Source of the DNA: Icerya purchasi | Taxonomy: Eukaryota > Arthropoda > Insecta > Hemiptera > Monophlebidae | Direction of reading: 5' to 3' | DNA length: 64,000 nucleotides | NCBI GenBank assembly: GCA_039619475.1 | Contig: CM077115.1 | Coordinates: forward strand, 501,043,352 to 501,107,351 | Shown: positions 47,958 through 61,132 of the stretch, piece after piece | Position numbering within the stretch: the first letter of the stretch is position 1 | Layout of the letters: every line of letters begins with the position of its first letter | Translations under genes and position numbers: made by a program | Notes under the pieces: generated by a model | Database searches by the model: none | The model's input: the letters and a program-made list of their open reading frames with translations, nothing else | What the model was told of the DNA's origin: nothing

Positions 47958-49585
47958 GAGGGGTTTATAATTTTCTTATAATCTCACGAAGAAAATACGT
48001 TCGATTGAAAAAAAAAATTAACTCTCTAGCTACTAGAAAACGGGCTCTGTACGATTTTTTTTTTTTTGCAGCTTTATGAGATAAATTATATACAGTAGCC
48101 TCCCGATTATCCGATTTTCGTTTTAACTGAGCAAAAATATGCATCCGATTTCTCCGCTTCAACCGATGCAAGAAAGTCGGTTAAATTTTTTTTATCCGAT
48201 TTACTCGTTATTTTCAAACTTAACAACGGAAAAACGATTGTGAACAATTAGAAAACGCTTATTTTTAAATGGCGCCGCTAATTATGTTGATATGGAAACG
48301 TAACGACGGGTGTACGTAAGAAGTATGGAACTGTCATTTTCTCCCGTTATACGTAATAATCGCTATATTCGAATAGGAGATGCATGTTCGTTTTTTATTG
48401 AGTTGATGCATGGGCGAAATTGATACGCGATGTGAAGCGTTTTTCTGTTCTTATAATGTATTTTTCTAGTTCATCGGTTAAAAAGTTGCGTGTTTTTAAT
48501 TCCTTTTTTGTTTTCTTGCCAAAATGAATGCCAAATCGAAAAGTAAATCTGTTACCAAAAAAAAAAAAAAAAAAAAAACCAAAACCTCGACAAAATTAAA
48601 ACGTAAACGAGTTGTCGTTTCTATCGATAAAAAATTCGAAGCCATCAAAAAAGTCTTGATCGAGGAGGAACACTACGTGTAGTCATTGCCTCGTATAATT
48701 TTTCTAGCAAGATTGGCGCCGAGATTGTTAAAAAATTGAAAGATTAAAAGTACAGTAATTGGCACTGATAGAAAAACCATGAAATTCTCCCCTTTTTTTT
48801 CCAAAAACGAATGAAGCTGTTTATTTGTTGTTTTACTGCCAGGGAAGTTTCGAAAAGCGTGGTCTCCTCTTCTGGATATCAGTTACGAAGATGAACCGAT
48901 CGAAAAAGACCATCTAAAATTGGAGAATTTTTCCAAAAAAATATCCGGTTTTAGTGTGACGTTACTTCTGATGTCATTGAGAAATGGGTCACCGAAGGTG
49001 AGTCTGAATTAATGACGAGTGACCAAGAAATCGTGGCATCCGTGTTATCTCAAGAGAATTGGAAGATCTTCAAGCAGAAAATGAGTTGAAAATTTCACCT
49101 GATCAAGCGTATTTGGCTTTACAAACATCGTTGGACTTCATTGAAAGGCAGCCAGACATAACAGTGCATGAAATTTTAATTTTGCGGAAGTGGAAAGACG
49201 TTGCCGCTTTTTAAAGGTTTTTCATCGAAAAAACAAACCGTTTTGACTGACTTTTTTTCGGAAGAAGTAACTTTTTGTCTTCTTATTGTTCGTATAATTT
49301 TTTTTTTTTTTTTTTTTTGAAGAATAAACATTTTATAGCGGTAGTTCTCTATCAAGTTTTCTTTGAAAAAATATGACTTCCGTTTAACCGACTTTTGCTG
49401 GTATCCGAGTTTCCCTCGTCCCGATTAACTCGGATAATCGGGAGGCTCTGTATATATTTATCTCATAAAGCTGCAAGAAAAAAAAATCGCACAGCCCGTT
49501 TTATAGTAGCTAGAGAGTTAATTTTTTTTTCAATCGAACGTATTTTCTTCGCGAGATCATAAGAAAATTATAAACCCCTCAAAAT
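47958..49585. repeat. Palindrome arms around a Tigger-like element
   Basis: Left arm 47958-48090 and right arm 49453-49585 are inverted copies of about 130 bases. Joining them across the insertion restores a dyad whose centre is gagataaatta-TA-tatttatctc. The Tigger-like element sits exactly at the central TA. Confidence 0.85.
48093..49450 (+). mobile_element. Decayed pogo/Tigger-like element with both TIRs
   Basis: 1,358 bp. Termini are CAGTAGCCTCCCGATTATCC and, reversed, CAGAGCCTCCCGATTATCCG, flanked by TA on both sides. From about 48525 the start of a CENP-B-type DNA-binding region reads MNAKSKSKS, KRKRVVVSIDKKFEAIKKVL, then breaks. The transposase C-terminus is at about 48990-49215: MTSDQEIVASVLSQ, QAYLALQTSLDFIERQPD, ITVHEILILRKWKDVAAF. 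The DDE centre is deleted, and a poly(A) run (48559-48578) lies inside the N-terminal part. Confidence 0.85.
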
Positions 49586-49721
49586 ATATATATATATATA
49601 TATATATTTTTTTATTGCACCGAATTCCTGTTATTTTCTTTATTAATATTTATAATGAATATTACCCGGAAAAGAACATTAAAACATAATTTTTATTTGA
49701 CGCCATCTTAACGGATATACA

Positions 49722-49942
49722 CAGGGTGCGGCAGCATAACTTCTTTTTTTCAAATGCGCCACCTTTTTTCTACTAAATTTTGTTAAAGAAAAATAATAAC
49801 AGAAAATCGAAATAAAACTGCGAGAAGGGAAGAAGCATACATATTGCCAATATTTCGATTTTCTGTTATTATTTCTCTTTAACAAAATTTAGTAGAAAAA
49901 AAGTGGCGCATTTGAAAAAAAGAAGTTATGCTGCCGCGCCCT
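49722..49942. mobile_element. Foldback MITE, mariner-like ends
   Basis: About 220 bp made almost wholly of two inverted arms of roughly 92 bp, starting AGGGTGCGGCAGCATAAC and ending in the complement (gttatgctgccgcgccct). The loop is about 35 bases (about 49815-49850). The AGGG..GCGGCAGC end resembles mariner-type MITE termini of insects. Flanking TA is ambiguous. Confidence 0.8.
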
Positions 49943-50447
49943 ATATAATAAGCATAATTATTATGAACCACGGTAATTTAAATCGCGCTGGACGTGTTAT
50001 GTCTCCAAATCAAACCTTTCTGTAAAATTTTCGTACATATATTGTAAGTCGGTGTTATCTAAAGCAGAAGTTTTATCCCTCTGGCTAAATACCTTCTTGA
50101 GCTATTCTTCCGTGCGTTTCGTGTAAAAACAAGATTCCAAAAGATGAAATCGGATATATGCGCTATAGGCTGACGAATGAGCCAAATAAAAAACTGAACA
50201 GCGTGTTTTAATAGGTTTCGTGCACAGTCGTTTTTGTCTTATTCGGTTTTTATTAAGAAGTCTAGTAATGAGAAGGTTCAATTGTTTATCCCATTCTTTT
50301 GGTCGTATGGGATGTTGTTCAGAAAAATATTAGCGGTCGTCATGTAGTCATTAGAAAAGAAAGAATCATCTATTGCATGATGAGCTGGTACTTTATTTCT
50401 TCGATAATAGCCCAAGGTAGAACTTGCCTATTGCGTTGCTACCACCG

Positions 50448-50495
<48 letters not shown>

Positions 50496-50504
50496 GTAAT
50501 AATA

Positions 50505-50543
<39 letters not shown>

Positions 50544-52408
50544 TTTTCCAGGTCGAACGCAGATAGATGGTAATCCATAATAATGATAGCGCGTTCGGTA
50601 TAGTGAGTTCTCTGTTAGGCAGCCCTTTTAGAAGAATTTTAATGACTTTTTTCCTTACTGCCTGGTGCAAGGTCGTCCTTTGTTCGCAGCAAAGGTTATG
50701 ATGTATGAGGCATTTTGAATTGAAGAGCAAAACGTTTTATTTCTTGCATCGTCATCGACATTCAACCGTCAAAATATCGGGTTAATAAACTATCAGCCGG
50801 TGCTTATGGCGGCCTATTCGGTGAGAATAATTTTTTTGTTTTTACACTCGCCGCGAATGATTTACAATTACAAACTCATCTGTTTCGCGACAAACGTTTG
50901 CTGGAAGCTCCGGAAATAGTTCATTCGCAATAGTTCTTTTTCTTTTTTTTTAAACAGATGTATTTTTTATTTACAGTTTCCAAATTTCCCTTTGGTTGGT
51001 TTTTATAATACAAAAGCTTTTTTAAGGAAACACAGGCGATAAAGAACGGATAAATAATAACTTTAATAAACCGAGTTACGATATTAATTTATTAATTTTT
51101 TACACGTATATTTGTGATCGATTTTGAAAGTGAATGAGCTTTGTGCTGAAGACAGATTTGATCATAGTCTTATTTAATACGCGGGAGATGTTGCGATTTG
51201 TTCCGGTTAGGTAAATTTGCGATTTCCACTAATGTTGTTCTTCCAATTGGTGCATATATTTGTATATATGATCGATTTCCAGCTAGCGGACCATATACAA
51301 CTTTAGCACCGCCTTAAATATCACCCCTATTTATATTACCCACCAATCACCGTTTAATTTGTAATTGCCACTGTCTAACTCATTATTCATTATATCTTTA
51401 GTAATTCGCTCCAGCGATCTAATTAAGACCAATTCATTGGTGTTATCCAACTTACTATTGTACATAATAAAGCTGCCTTTGATTTCTGGTTATTCTACCG
51501 TTTTCCGTCGACGAAATTCAGTAATGCTATAAAAATTAGCCCGATTTAAAATTAAATCAGCGAATAAAGGTTCGCCGCTTTATTGCCTCGCTTCTTATAT
51601 GTTCGTAGCATTTTTTTTATTTTTGTTCTTTTGTACGTTTATTTACGCTTAAACAATCGGACATTTAGACCATTTTAATGATTCTTGGTCCATTCGAGTG
51701 GTGGTATCGCGTAAATATAACGATGAGTATCGGGGAGCACAGTCATTTAGTAGCCATTAAAACAAACGTTAATACCTAAAAGAGGGAGTGTGCCTCTTCG
51801 GAGAAGTTTTTAATAATATAGCAAACGCCGCTGACACTTAAAATACTATATGGAAACATAGATTGGAAAAAAAAACAACTAATTTTTAACACATAACCAG
51901 AACGAAATTATGTTTCGGCTTTTCGAAAATGGAAAGGGGAATCGAAAGGATTCGGGTCAGGAACGATCCCTTTGCCGCTAATTTAAGAACCACCAGAGCA
52001 CCTACTTTTGAATGGAGCCATCTTAAATCCAAACATTTTCTAAGCAATGATGACTTCTTAGCAAATCATATGATTAAAATTCGCATTAGTCCTTAAAATA
52101 CAGGGACCCTAAATATACCAGCTATTACAGTTGTGCCTAAGTTTGTGCAATAAGCTAACATGTTGGCAAACAACGTAATCTCAATCTGAACTTCAGTATC
52201 ACTTGCGAAAGTTGAAAGACATTAAGATAGCTTTAAATTTACTCTGGAATCTACGCCTGATTGAGGACCGAGACTGCAGCTCTAGACTAATCGGACTGCA
52301 GAAAAGTGTAACCAAAACAAAAATTCTCACTAAATGTAACATATGGAAACCCGTATTTTTATACCGCGTATGCCATTTATTCTAGATAATTTTTCGTTTT
52401 AGTTTGAA
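49943..52408. other. Non-coding, contains an AAT microsatellite
   Basis: Minus-strand fragments at 50.0-50.35 and 50.55-50.73 kb look vaguely coding (for example QFFIWLIRQPIAHIS, LHQAVRKKVIKILLKGLPN) and may be remains of an unidentified transposon. No family could be assigned. Confidence 0.35.
50450..50543. repeat. AAT trinucleotide microsatellite
   Basis: About 31 units of aat with two agt interruptions. It produces spurious poly-Leu and poly-Ile frames. Confidence 0.97.
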
Positions 52409-52745
52409 CTAGCTGTATCAGCGGCGTTGCCCGCATTCTAATCCTTGTAAAGCTTCTGGGTACACAATGTTTAATGTCTTTCTCTCCGGAGTGAAAGTGA
52501 ATAATTTACTGCCACAACCAACTTATAAATAACCTACATACAATTGTCCATGAGAAAAACAAGGATTCCGAAGATGTAATCCAACAACTTGAAGGAGACT
52601 GTCCTTGAGCTTTGTTCATGCTCATAGCAAAGCTTAATGGTATAGGAAATTGTAACCTTTTAAATTGAAATGGTAGTTGAAAAACAGACACACAGAAATT
52701 GATCTATGTGAATGGCCCGAAAAGAAGTTCCCTAGCATATTTTAT
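52409..52745 (-). mobile_element. Helitron 3' end with helicase C-terminus
   Basis: Minus-strand reading 52691-52506 shows the end of a Pif1-type Helitron helicase: LPFQFKRLQFPIPLSFAMSM, NKAQGQS (helicase motif) and, after frame breaks, GSKLFTFTPERKTLNIVYPEAL. About 20 bases later comes a GC-rich hairpin, gcgggcaacgccgc, followed by tgatacag and the terminal CTAG at 52412-52409, with T as the next base. This hairpin-plus-CTRR ending is the Helitron 3' terminus, inserted before T. The Rep domain and the 5' TC end are absent. Confidence 0.82.
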
Positions 52746-53599
52746 TTAATTGTTTATATTTAACTTTTCTTACTCGTGTTTTTAATTATTGATTACTGTT
52801 GTCGATCGGCATTTTTAAGTTAGTTTATATATATAATTAAACACGAAACAGGCCAGCGAATAATGCCCGTATAACCTTTATTTGTTTTATTAACGTGTCC
52901 GATATAAAGAAAATATATATATAAAGATAGAACGAAAGATGCTGACGGATAATTTTCACATAAAAAAATAATAATAATGTGTAAAACGATAATTTCGTTT
53001 CATGTATTATACATATACATGTATATATATTTATGTATATCATAGGAGTACCCAGCCCAGTTTTTCGCTGGGGAGGGGGTCGCTCCATTTAAAAAAAAAA
53101 AACACTTGACAGGAAAAAGTATTCCTTTAGCACCTTAAAATACACAGCAAATAAAGCAGACTTTTCAAAACATTGTTATTTGTATTTGCATCGGCTAAAA
53201 ATATTTAAATATGTAACCAAACTCTATCACTTATCGTGCCGAATTGCTTAAAAAAGTCTTTGAATTATTTTGCCAAATGACACACACAACTCGAAACACA
53301 CGAGACGCTTACGTGAAACTAATGTGGTTGACATTGACAACTCGCTAACAGCTACTTAGTTTATCCGGGGGAATTTTTAGCTGATTTTAATAGATGATTT
53401 CAGGATAAATCACCGAAAATTTCCCAAAAAGCCAAGAGTATTAAGAGCGAAGCAACTCTAGATTAGGCCTTTTTTTTTTTTGTTTAACCAGTCGATGTGT
53501 TTTGTTATTTTAGCAGCTACAATAAGGCGTAACATTGGAAATATTAAAGTGTAAACATTAAGAAAAAGTAAAAATAGTAATATAAAAAAAAATCAAAAA
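52746..53599. other. Nothing recognised
   Basis: AT-rich with short TA tracts (about 52910 and 53010-53040) and a G-rich patch at 53062-53090 that resembles a repeat end. No gene. Confidence 0.4.
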
Positions 53600-54580
53600 A
53601 AAAAAGAAGGCGAAGAAGTAGCCCCCCGACTTTTACGATCGCAACTCGCCAAGTGTAATACGTCACCCAAAAAGTGCATTCACATTATCCTAAGAGTGAT
53701 TTCTCGAGCTGTTCGCCTAGACGGCCACTGGTTAATATTTAAAGGAAACCACTCGATTGAAAGCCTATTTTACGCGGGTAACCGGGAAAAACACCCCGGT
53801 CGAACCTTTACTAATTCGATCCCAGTTATACTTCAAAGGGAACAGAAAGAGAAACAAATCGAAGCCTCTCGTTCGGAGCAGTCACCACACTGTCGATAGT
53901 GAAGAGCGATTTCGTTCGAACCGGTTCCAGTTGTAATATCGAGAAACTTTTTTGCGATAAACATCACGAACGGACGGCGATAAAAAAAGCTCGGAACGAA
54001 ATCGTAAATTCGGACATTGTCGTCGTTACAGTAAAATTACCGCTATAGGCGAGACTGCTACTTGAAGAACGGTCGACGTCTAATGGGACACACCCAGTAA
54101 TTTTTTCTTTAAATGTCGGATCCGTATTCTGGGCGAGCAGGCTGAAATGACGGAACGAAGAAAGAGTGCCGCGTACCAACCGTCAGAACCATCTGTGGTC
54201 AACTGATCCGGAAGCTGCTTAATCACGATCGTGTATTGCCAGAGCCGTATAATACCCAGACTCGGCCGTCCAACCTTCTCTTTCGTCGCTCTCACTCAGT
54301 CCCGCGCTTCGCAACCGACTTTGCGCCATCTGAACACACCAATTCCTCGTCAGCCCGGGAGAGCAAAGCTGGTCAGACCGGGCGGACAACACCGATGGAC
54401 ACAGTCTCTGCCACCACCGCCGGCAGGCTACGCACATACCAAACGAATACGCCGGCCATCCTCCGTAGCACCGATCTAACGTATCTTTATGTACATACGA
54501 GAATAGTCTGCACTGCTCTGTTTATTCAGGTACTACTTTTATAAGCTCCCCGGGCAACGGCGAAAGGGTCATTCGCCGAG

Positions 54581-54614
<34 letters not shown>

Positions 54615-54900
54615 TGCAGCGGCAGAAATTGCCCAGCACTATTATTCTAATATAGTAAACTTTGATCTTATTACTCGGAAGTGCACACGCACATCCACCA
54701 CTAGTACACGTGCACACGTGCTGCCGGGTCTGGTACACCACCTTAACATTGAATCAACTGAATATTACCCCGCCCCGTCGTTCAGTCAGCCACCAGAGAA
54801 ATAGTTCAATCTCAGCTTGAGACCCGGATTGTGGGACGCGTTTTGTCGCCTCTGGACACACAGAGGTTGCTTAGCCTAAAATAACGTACACATTTAAAGC
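53600..54900. promoter_or_regulatory. GC-richer island, candidate promoter or 5' exon
   Basis: Base composition rises sharply relative to its neighbours, CpGs are frequent, and several frames on both strands stay open by composition (for example 54236-54544 on +, 54080-54437 on -). None gives a recognisable protein. It lies about 12 kb upstream of the first recognised myosin exon, so it could be the promoter and untranslated first exon of that gene, or belong to another gene. No TATA box or splice donor was pinned down. The assignment is inference only. Confidence 0.3.
54584..54611. repeat. CAG trinucleotide repeat
   Basis: About nine CAG units inside the GC-richer island, followed by imperfect units. 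Could be coding or UTR; neither is shown. Confidence 0.95.
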
Positions 54901-57900
54901 GATGAAGAACGACAAATTGCATTGACGTACCGGCACTGCGCCACAGAGTACTTTCTCAGCCGAAGTAATAAAAACATAAACGCATCCTTTGCTACAACTC
55001 CGCAACGATGCTTTTTTCCCCCCGACTTCCGGCACCTTGGTTGACGACCCGCAATAAACAAAAGTGATTTTTTTAATGGCAATATTATTCGTTTTTCTTC
55101 TTTTTAAGCAAATAACGTAAAAACAATATTTTACAAGAAATATTTCATTATAAAATGCTTCATTTGTCGCAAGAGAAGTACCGCTGAAAGTCCTACCGCC
55201 GAAATTTTCGGTACACACAGCTGAAGTGTATTTTATGTTGATTTTTCTGAAGCACTAAACACTTTCGTGCCCAGCGTTACTATGAAACAGATTAAATTTC
55301 TACATAAGAATTAAAATTTTAACGCGCACATATCGATTAATCGATTAAAGAATGCCGCTCGGCGCCAAAAAGAAGTGCTCAGCTAAAGATCGATTTATTT
55401 AAGCCACCGATTAATTAAAGAATTTTAATTTAACTTACATATATATATATATATATTAAATATATATAGCACAGACTGATTAGCTAAAGTTCGCTAGCCC
55501 TGAAAAATCGGCCGTAACCTCACTCATCCTGCTTCATTCAAGACGTTGTTTTTGAACTACTCTTTTGACATGTTCACGTCCAAGCATTAACATCTTCTTC
55601 CCGCCTTGCCTAATTTTTTGTCATCATTTCTGAATTTATTCGTTTAATCTCGATAATCGCAGAATGACAACGTTGTTAGCTTGGAAAAAGTTTTGATAAT
55701 TTAAATTTATACTCTTAAAAAATCTTTTAGTAAAAGATTAAAAAGTATAATTTCAAATCCTGCTACCGACTATAGCGTACGGGTGACACAAACTTTAGCG
55801 CTAACAGAAAAGTATTGATGAAAATTAATTAAGGATATTTTTAAAATCTTTCACCGATCAAAACCAATTTGCACGTTTCAAATTAATCCTACAATAAAAG
55901 AACTTTTGAATACGCAAATAAATTTCAGGCGAAGCGAATGAAAATCGAAGAAAGAGGAATTTGTAATGCAACGAAATCTCAGCCCCCGTAAAATTAGGTT
56001 ATTTATCGTAAAAGACTCGATTTTTAACTACCCGTAAGTTCTCTTTTTAATTTTTTCCTTTTAGTCCGATACAGGATTAAAATTGCGAACCACAGAGTAA
56101 GATTACAGGATGCTTAGCCAAATACGGCACGCATCTAAAATTCTATTACAGATTATTAAAATGCGGTTAGTCGACCAATATAGATATATGAACCACAGAA
56201 CGATTTCAAGAAAAATCGCTCTACTCACGACGCTATCGTTATGGATTAGAGGAACGTATTAGCAGATATCTCTGTGTATGCGCCTTTCATTGGTGACGAG
56301 AAAGTTTTTTCGACCAAGTACCTTGACACTATCGAATTTATCGAAAAGAGCGTGCTCGAAAAATTTAATCGAAACAAACTACAGTTTATATAATAGTAGG
56401 CAAGAAGTTACTGCGTTAAATTTAATTATGTTGAGTCGGAAAAGGATAAATTATATTATCGCTAGATTTATTCGCGAAAATGAAAAAAGAAACATTTGTT
56501 AAGTTTAAATGTGGAACTATAAGGTTGGTGGCATCAGGGGGACACTGTTAAATTTGCTGACGATTAGGCTTCATTAGCCGGTAGTGCCGAAACATCGACA
56601 ACAATGATCGAAAGGTTGATAGACGAATAAACATAGAATCGATATCTCAAAGAGTAACTGGCAAAACAAAATTGGAAAATAACGCCATCGAACAAGCATC
56701 AAGTTTCAATGGTCAAACCATTATAAATGTAACGTAGATTGGGCGCGGGAAATTGGCACCCATATTACAAAAAGCGTTTAAAAACAAATGCTCCTTCTCA
56801 AAAATCCCTGTCCATTAAATTTGCCTCAAAACTTTCCGGTTAAAATATTTATTTGGTCGATTGCTTTATACGACGCGCAGATAAGATTGAACGAAATAAT
56901 ACTGAAGGAAGTTGTAGAAAATTAATAAGACTGTATCGAAAGGAACGAAAAAATAATATTCAGCAACGGATTCGTAAAACGCTGCTTTTTCATCAGTTAG
57001 GAACCGGAATTTTTTTAAAAAAGCACGATAGAAGGGAAGATAATGCCCCGGAAAAGATACGCGGTCATCTTCGAATTATCTTTACGGATACCTTATACCG
57101 AAAAAGAACCCCCCGGAATATGATCATCATCGTATTGCGAGCGAAAGAAGAGAGCGCTGAAGATAGGCTTTTCTGCAACCGATCTCGGTACATGGTTCAA
57201 AGCAGCCGCCAAGCGCTCGAATGCTAACGATAATGCTAGGCGCGCAGTATTAAATTTTATCGATGTTTTCGTATTAAATATTTGATTTTTCATTTTCAGT
57301 ACGACCCCGGAAAAAAAGAAGTTACAACTTTATTAGAAATTTACATTACTAAAATATTTCACAAAAGCACCGACATTCATATTCATGGCGCAATGTAAAT
57401 AGAAAAAGGGGAAAACAAAAATTTAGTAGTATAAAAATTTCTGATAAAGTTGTAATTTCTTCAAGTTTCAAAATGTCAATTTTCCGAATTTTTATTAGTA
57501 TTTTTTTATTTATTCATTTATTGATTTATTTAAACTCATCAATTATACACATTAGTGTAATAATTGTTTCGAACCTTTAATGGCACTGGTTTCGGATTCG
57601 CCCTTGAACGAAAAACACTGCCACCCGACTTTCGTTATTAGTATCGTAATTATTAATGAAAATTCGTTATTGTATGTTGATCGGCACAGTTTTCGCATTC
57701 AATAAAACTATAATCCGACACAAAGAAAGGCTTTCTGCAATTACTGACGGGAACACATAATATTTCCGGCAGATTAGGAACGCCGGGAATTTAATTAAAA
57801 TCAAATTTTACCGCTTCCGATTTTCGTTTGATTATTAAAGTCAAACTACGAACATTACTACGCATTTAAGCTTGAAGCGGACCTACAGCTTACCTGACAA

Positions 57901-59676
57901 AGTTCTTTATTAAAAGGCTGACAGTTACAGGTAGCGTGCACAAACGCGACCCCCGATGCATTAAAATGAGAATCCAGTAATGAATGAATGGCCATAAATA
58001 TCGCTAGTGTACATTAATCAGCAAACTGAATTGTGCCGACGGGATAGTATTATCCACGTGTTCAAGTATCCTCTTACGCCTGTACAATGTACAAAAACTC
58101 GGAATGCATCTCCTTTTGTAACGTGAGCACTGGGGACAGCTTTTTTAATTGTAGCGCCATTTAATCAGAGCGATTCTTCGATGACTAGAAATGATCAAGT
58201 AGAATGCACGATTACAGAGAAAAACAAAAACCTTTTTACCTCTTCTGTGAGACAAAAAATAGTTGTTCAGATCTGAACTCGTATAAATAGCGTGTGCATT
58301 TATCGCTAAATACACGCGACATTAATGAGATTATTATAGTATATTTACCGATTTTGCAGTACGGAAAGCACGGTAAATATTGTGAAATGTACGCCATAAA
58401 ACGGACTAACGGGTGAAAATTATTTATAGGTAATGTTGATCTAGAAGTAATCTTCACCCTCTTCCCCTTTTTATTTATTTCTTTTTGAAATCATTATTAA
58501 CGGCGACCAGTGTGAGCTTTTCTCGGATTTCCTGCAATTCGTCGGTATCGCAATCATTTTTAAACGATACTACGATAATTAATACACGCGCGCAATACGA
58601 AAGGTTCAATATTTCATCTCGATATTTATTTTTCAATTTGTTATTTTACTTCGCGTAATATTTAAAATCGCATCACCGTGTAAATATCGTGAATGAATTT
58701 ATTTTCAATTTTTATAACGAATTGTTAAATTTACTTTTTATTAAACTGCCATCATTAACATCGCGAATGCCTCGATTTCTTATCAATTTCTAGAAAAGAG
58801 CCTCCTACTAATTCGTGAATTTGATCGAATATGGCCATTTCTGAAAAATTTCTCATTTAATAGTTCTATATATTAACCCCGAACTTTGCTCAAATTTGAA
58901 CTTGCAAATCAGAGTTAATGTGGATTAATAAGTTTCGCAAGCAGTCAAACATTTAGCGGTACTATGTAGACGAAAGTAGCATTTCTCTATACATTGACAA
59001 TTATTCATTTTCAGGTCGAACTATGTTATTCTCTCTCATTATAACAAAAATAAATATTCGCGAACCAAAAATATCATTACAAATTTATCGTCTCCGTGTA
59101 TAACTCCGGAACGACATTCCGTATATTTGAAATTTAAGTCCGTTTTGCAAAGTGTAAAACGAAAAATATTATTCATTTATTTTCACTTACCAATGATGTA
59201 AATATGTATATGAGTATTTTACGTACTTTTTCCTTAAAAATACGATGATCACTAAAACGAACATTGGTCTCACCTGCCCCTTAAAAATAATTTCTCGCGC
59301 TTCGTAGAATTTTCTCGACTCGAACCGATCGATTTATCCCAACCCCTAGACATTATTCCTAATTCGTGAATTTCATCGAAATCGTCAGAGCCGTTTCGTT
59401 AGATACCATTTGTACACATACACAATTTTCGTTCTCATATTATATAAGATAATTAATGTGCACAAAACACAACATTTAAATAAAGGCGGAAAGGAAGTAT
59501 TTCGAAATACTACCGTTTTAAACATAGTCGAGTGTTTTTTCTACGAAACCGAACACTATTTGAAATATACTTTTTTATTTATTTGCTTTTTTTTCGAAAT
59601 TACAATAAACTGACTTTCTTTTTTTTTTTTTTGTTTTACATCGTCACATCTCTGCTAAATTTTTCGTTTTTTTTTT
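54901..59676. other. Mostly unique AT-rich sequence
   Basis: The longest stretch with few recognisable transposons. Small TA tracts occur near 55439-55457 and 55463-55470. The phrase cctaattcgtgaattt occurs at about 58808 and 59359, the second followed by catcgaaatcgtcagagccg, a phrase like the 3' parts of some insect repeats. A 124-codon frame at 56853-57227 (+) has no recognisable domain. It could hold regulatory DNA, but no specific element can be supported. Confidence 0.4.
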
Positions 59677-60183
59677 TATCTCTTTATCCAGCCTAATCTA
59701 CCGTCGTCTTATCCCTGGTTTTTCAATTTTCCCTCCATGCGGCGTTCAACTCTCTCTGCAGTTTGCCGCCTACGCTTTGGGCGCAGTTTGCTTCGTGCTT
59801 CCTTATTTCGCTTCTCTCTAGTCCTCTCTATCCCCTTCACCCTACCTCTCATAACTTTATAGGTGACGCTAATCACATTTTGTTCGAGTGCACCTGTATC
59901 GCTTCCGAACGTTCTTCCTTTTACTTTTCTCTTCCGTCGTCAATTGGTCTTCCAACTCCGTATTGTGCATCTTTCGTTCTCGGCTTGCCATCCATTCCGA
60001 CACTTGAGTCGTTCCTATCCTCCATATCTAATCGAAAATAGAGTTATTCCTGCTATATTGATTGCTTTTTATCGAAGATTTCTGATTAGATTAAAATATG
60101 ACCAACCTCTTTCCTTTCTATATGTTTCTGTGTGAAGGTCTCCTTGGTTGACGAGCCCAAGAGTAAAAAAAAAAAAAAAAAAA
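59677..60183 (+). mobile_element. LINE 3' end (family R), strongly 5'-truncated
   Basis: Starts within the post-RNase H region and carries the C-terminal part with CRLRFG and, after a frameshift, DANHILFECTCIASERSSFY, then a 3' UTR and poly(A) tail (about 60165-60183). It is close to the 33769 copy at DNA level but with small indels, including an extra gtc near 59703 and a deletion around 59830. Confidence 0.85.
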
Positions 60184-61101
60184 GCAACTATAACTTTCAA
60201 TTAGTGATCGCTAAACTACTTCGCATTTATTTACATGAACCCCATATTTACGTTATCGGTAAAATTTGCAGTGATAATACCTGTTTTTCGCCTTATGGAA
60301 TCATCCTGCTATGAGATAAACAGAAAGTTTAATTTTTGCTTAATTTTTTCAAAATCTTTTATCCCCAGTTCTGTAAAATGTTTAGTAATCATTTAGCCAC
60401 TAGCAAATAAATGCGCATACGGTAAATTATATTAGAACTCGTTGTTTTTACACTAAATTTAGATACTAAAGATAAAATAGCATCCCCGCATCATAGAGGA
60501 TAGTGAAATATGACGGAAGGATATTATCAGCATTTAGTTCCACAAATGGCGAGCCTTACACAATTCTCCAACCGGCTGCAGCGAAGCAGCGGACGATTAG
60601 CATCATTTATGGAATTAGTGTGAACATGACCACTATTATACTCAGAGGAGCCGAAAAAAATATCACTTCCGTTGGTGGTTTTGCCTATTACATCTCTATG
60701 TTGACGGCGAGGGAGATCGGTAGTGGTTTACAAATGCTGGCTGCCGAAGAATAAATTTATTCTACCAGTGATCCATTAAATTTCCAAAGTTTCTGTATGC
60801 TTTCGAACGAATACAGATGCAACTGAAAGATGACTCATTAAAAAAAAAAATAGAAACCTTTATCCACCTTGCACTTCATCGAGCAGCAAAACAGAACGTT
60901 TGGCAGCCGTACTCTTTGTTTAATACACGTATTTTATAAATATTTCTCCAAACTTAAAATTTTGAGCTTCTCCTGACAGTAAAAGAAATAATAAATTTTT
61001 ATATTTTATCGTAAAATGAAACTATAGACACAAACACAGATGAACGAAGAAATATAAAAAAAAAAAAAAAAAAAAAAAAAACTTTCTATATAATTTTGAC
61101 T

Positions 61102-61132
<31 letters not shown>

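Noticed and set aside
50393..50730. Poly-Ile and poly-Leu proteins
   Set aside because: Translations of the AAT microsatellite.
56853..57227. 124-codon plus-strand frame
   Set aside because: No recognisable domain, highly basic random-like composition, no splice or promoter support; chance is likely in this long region.
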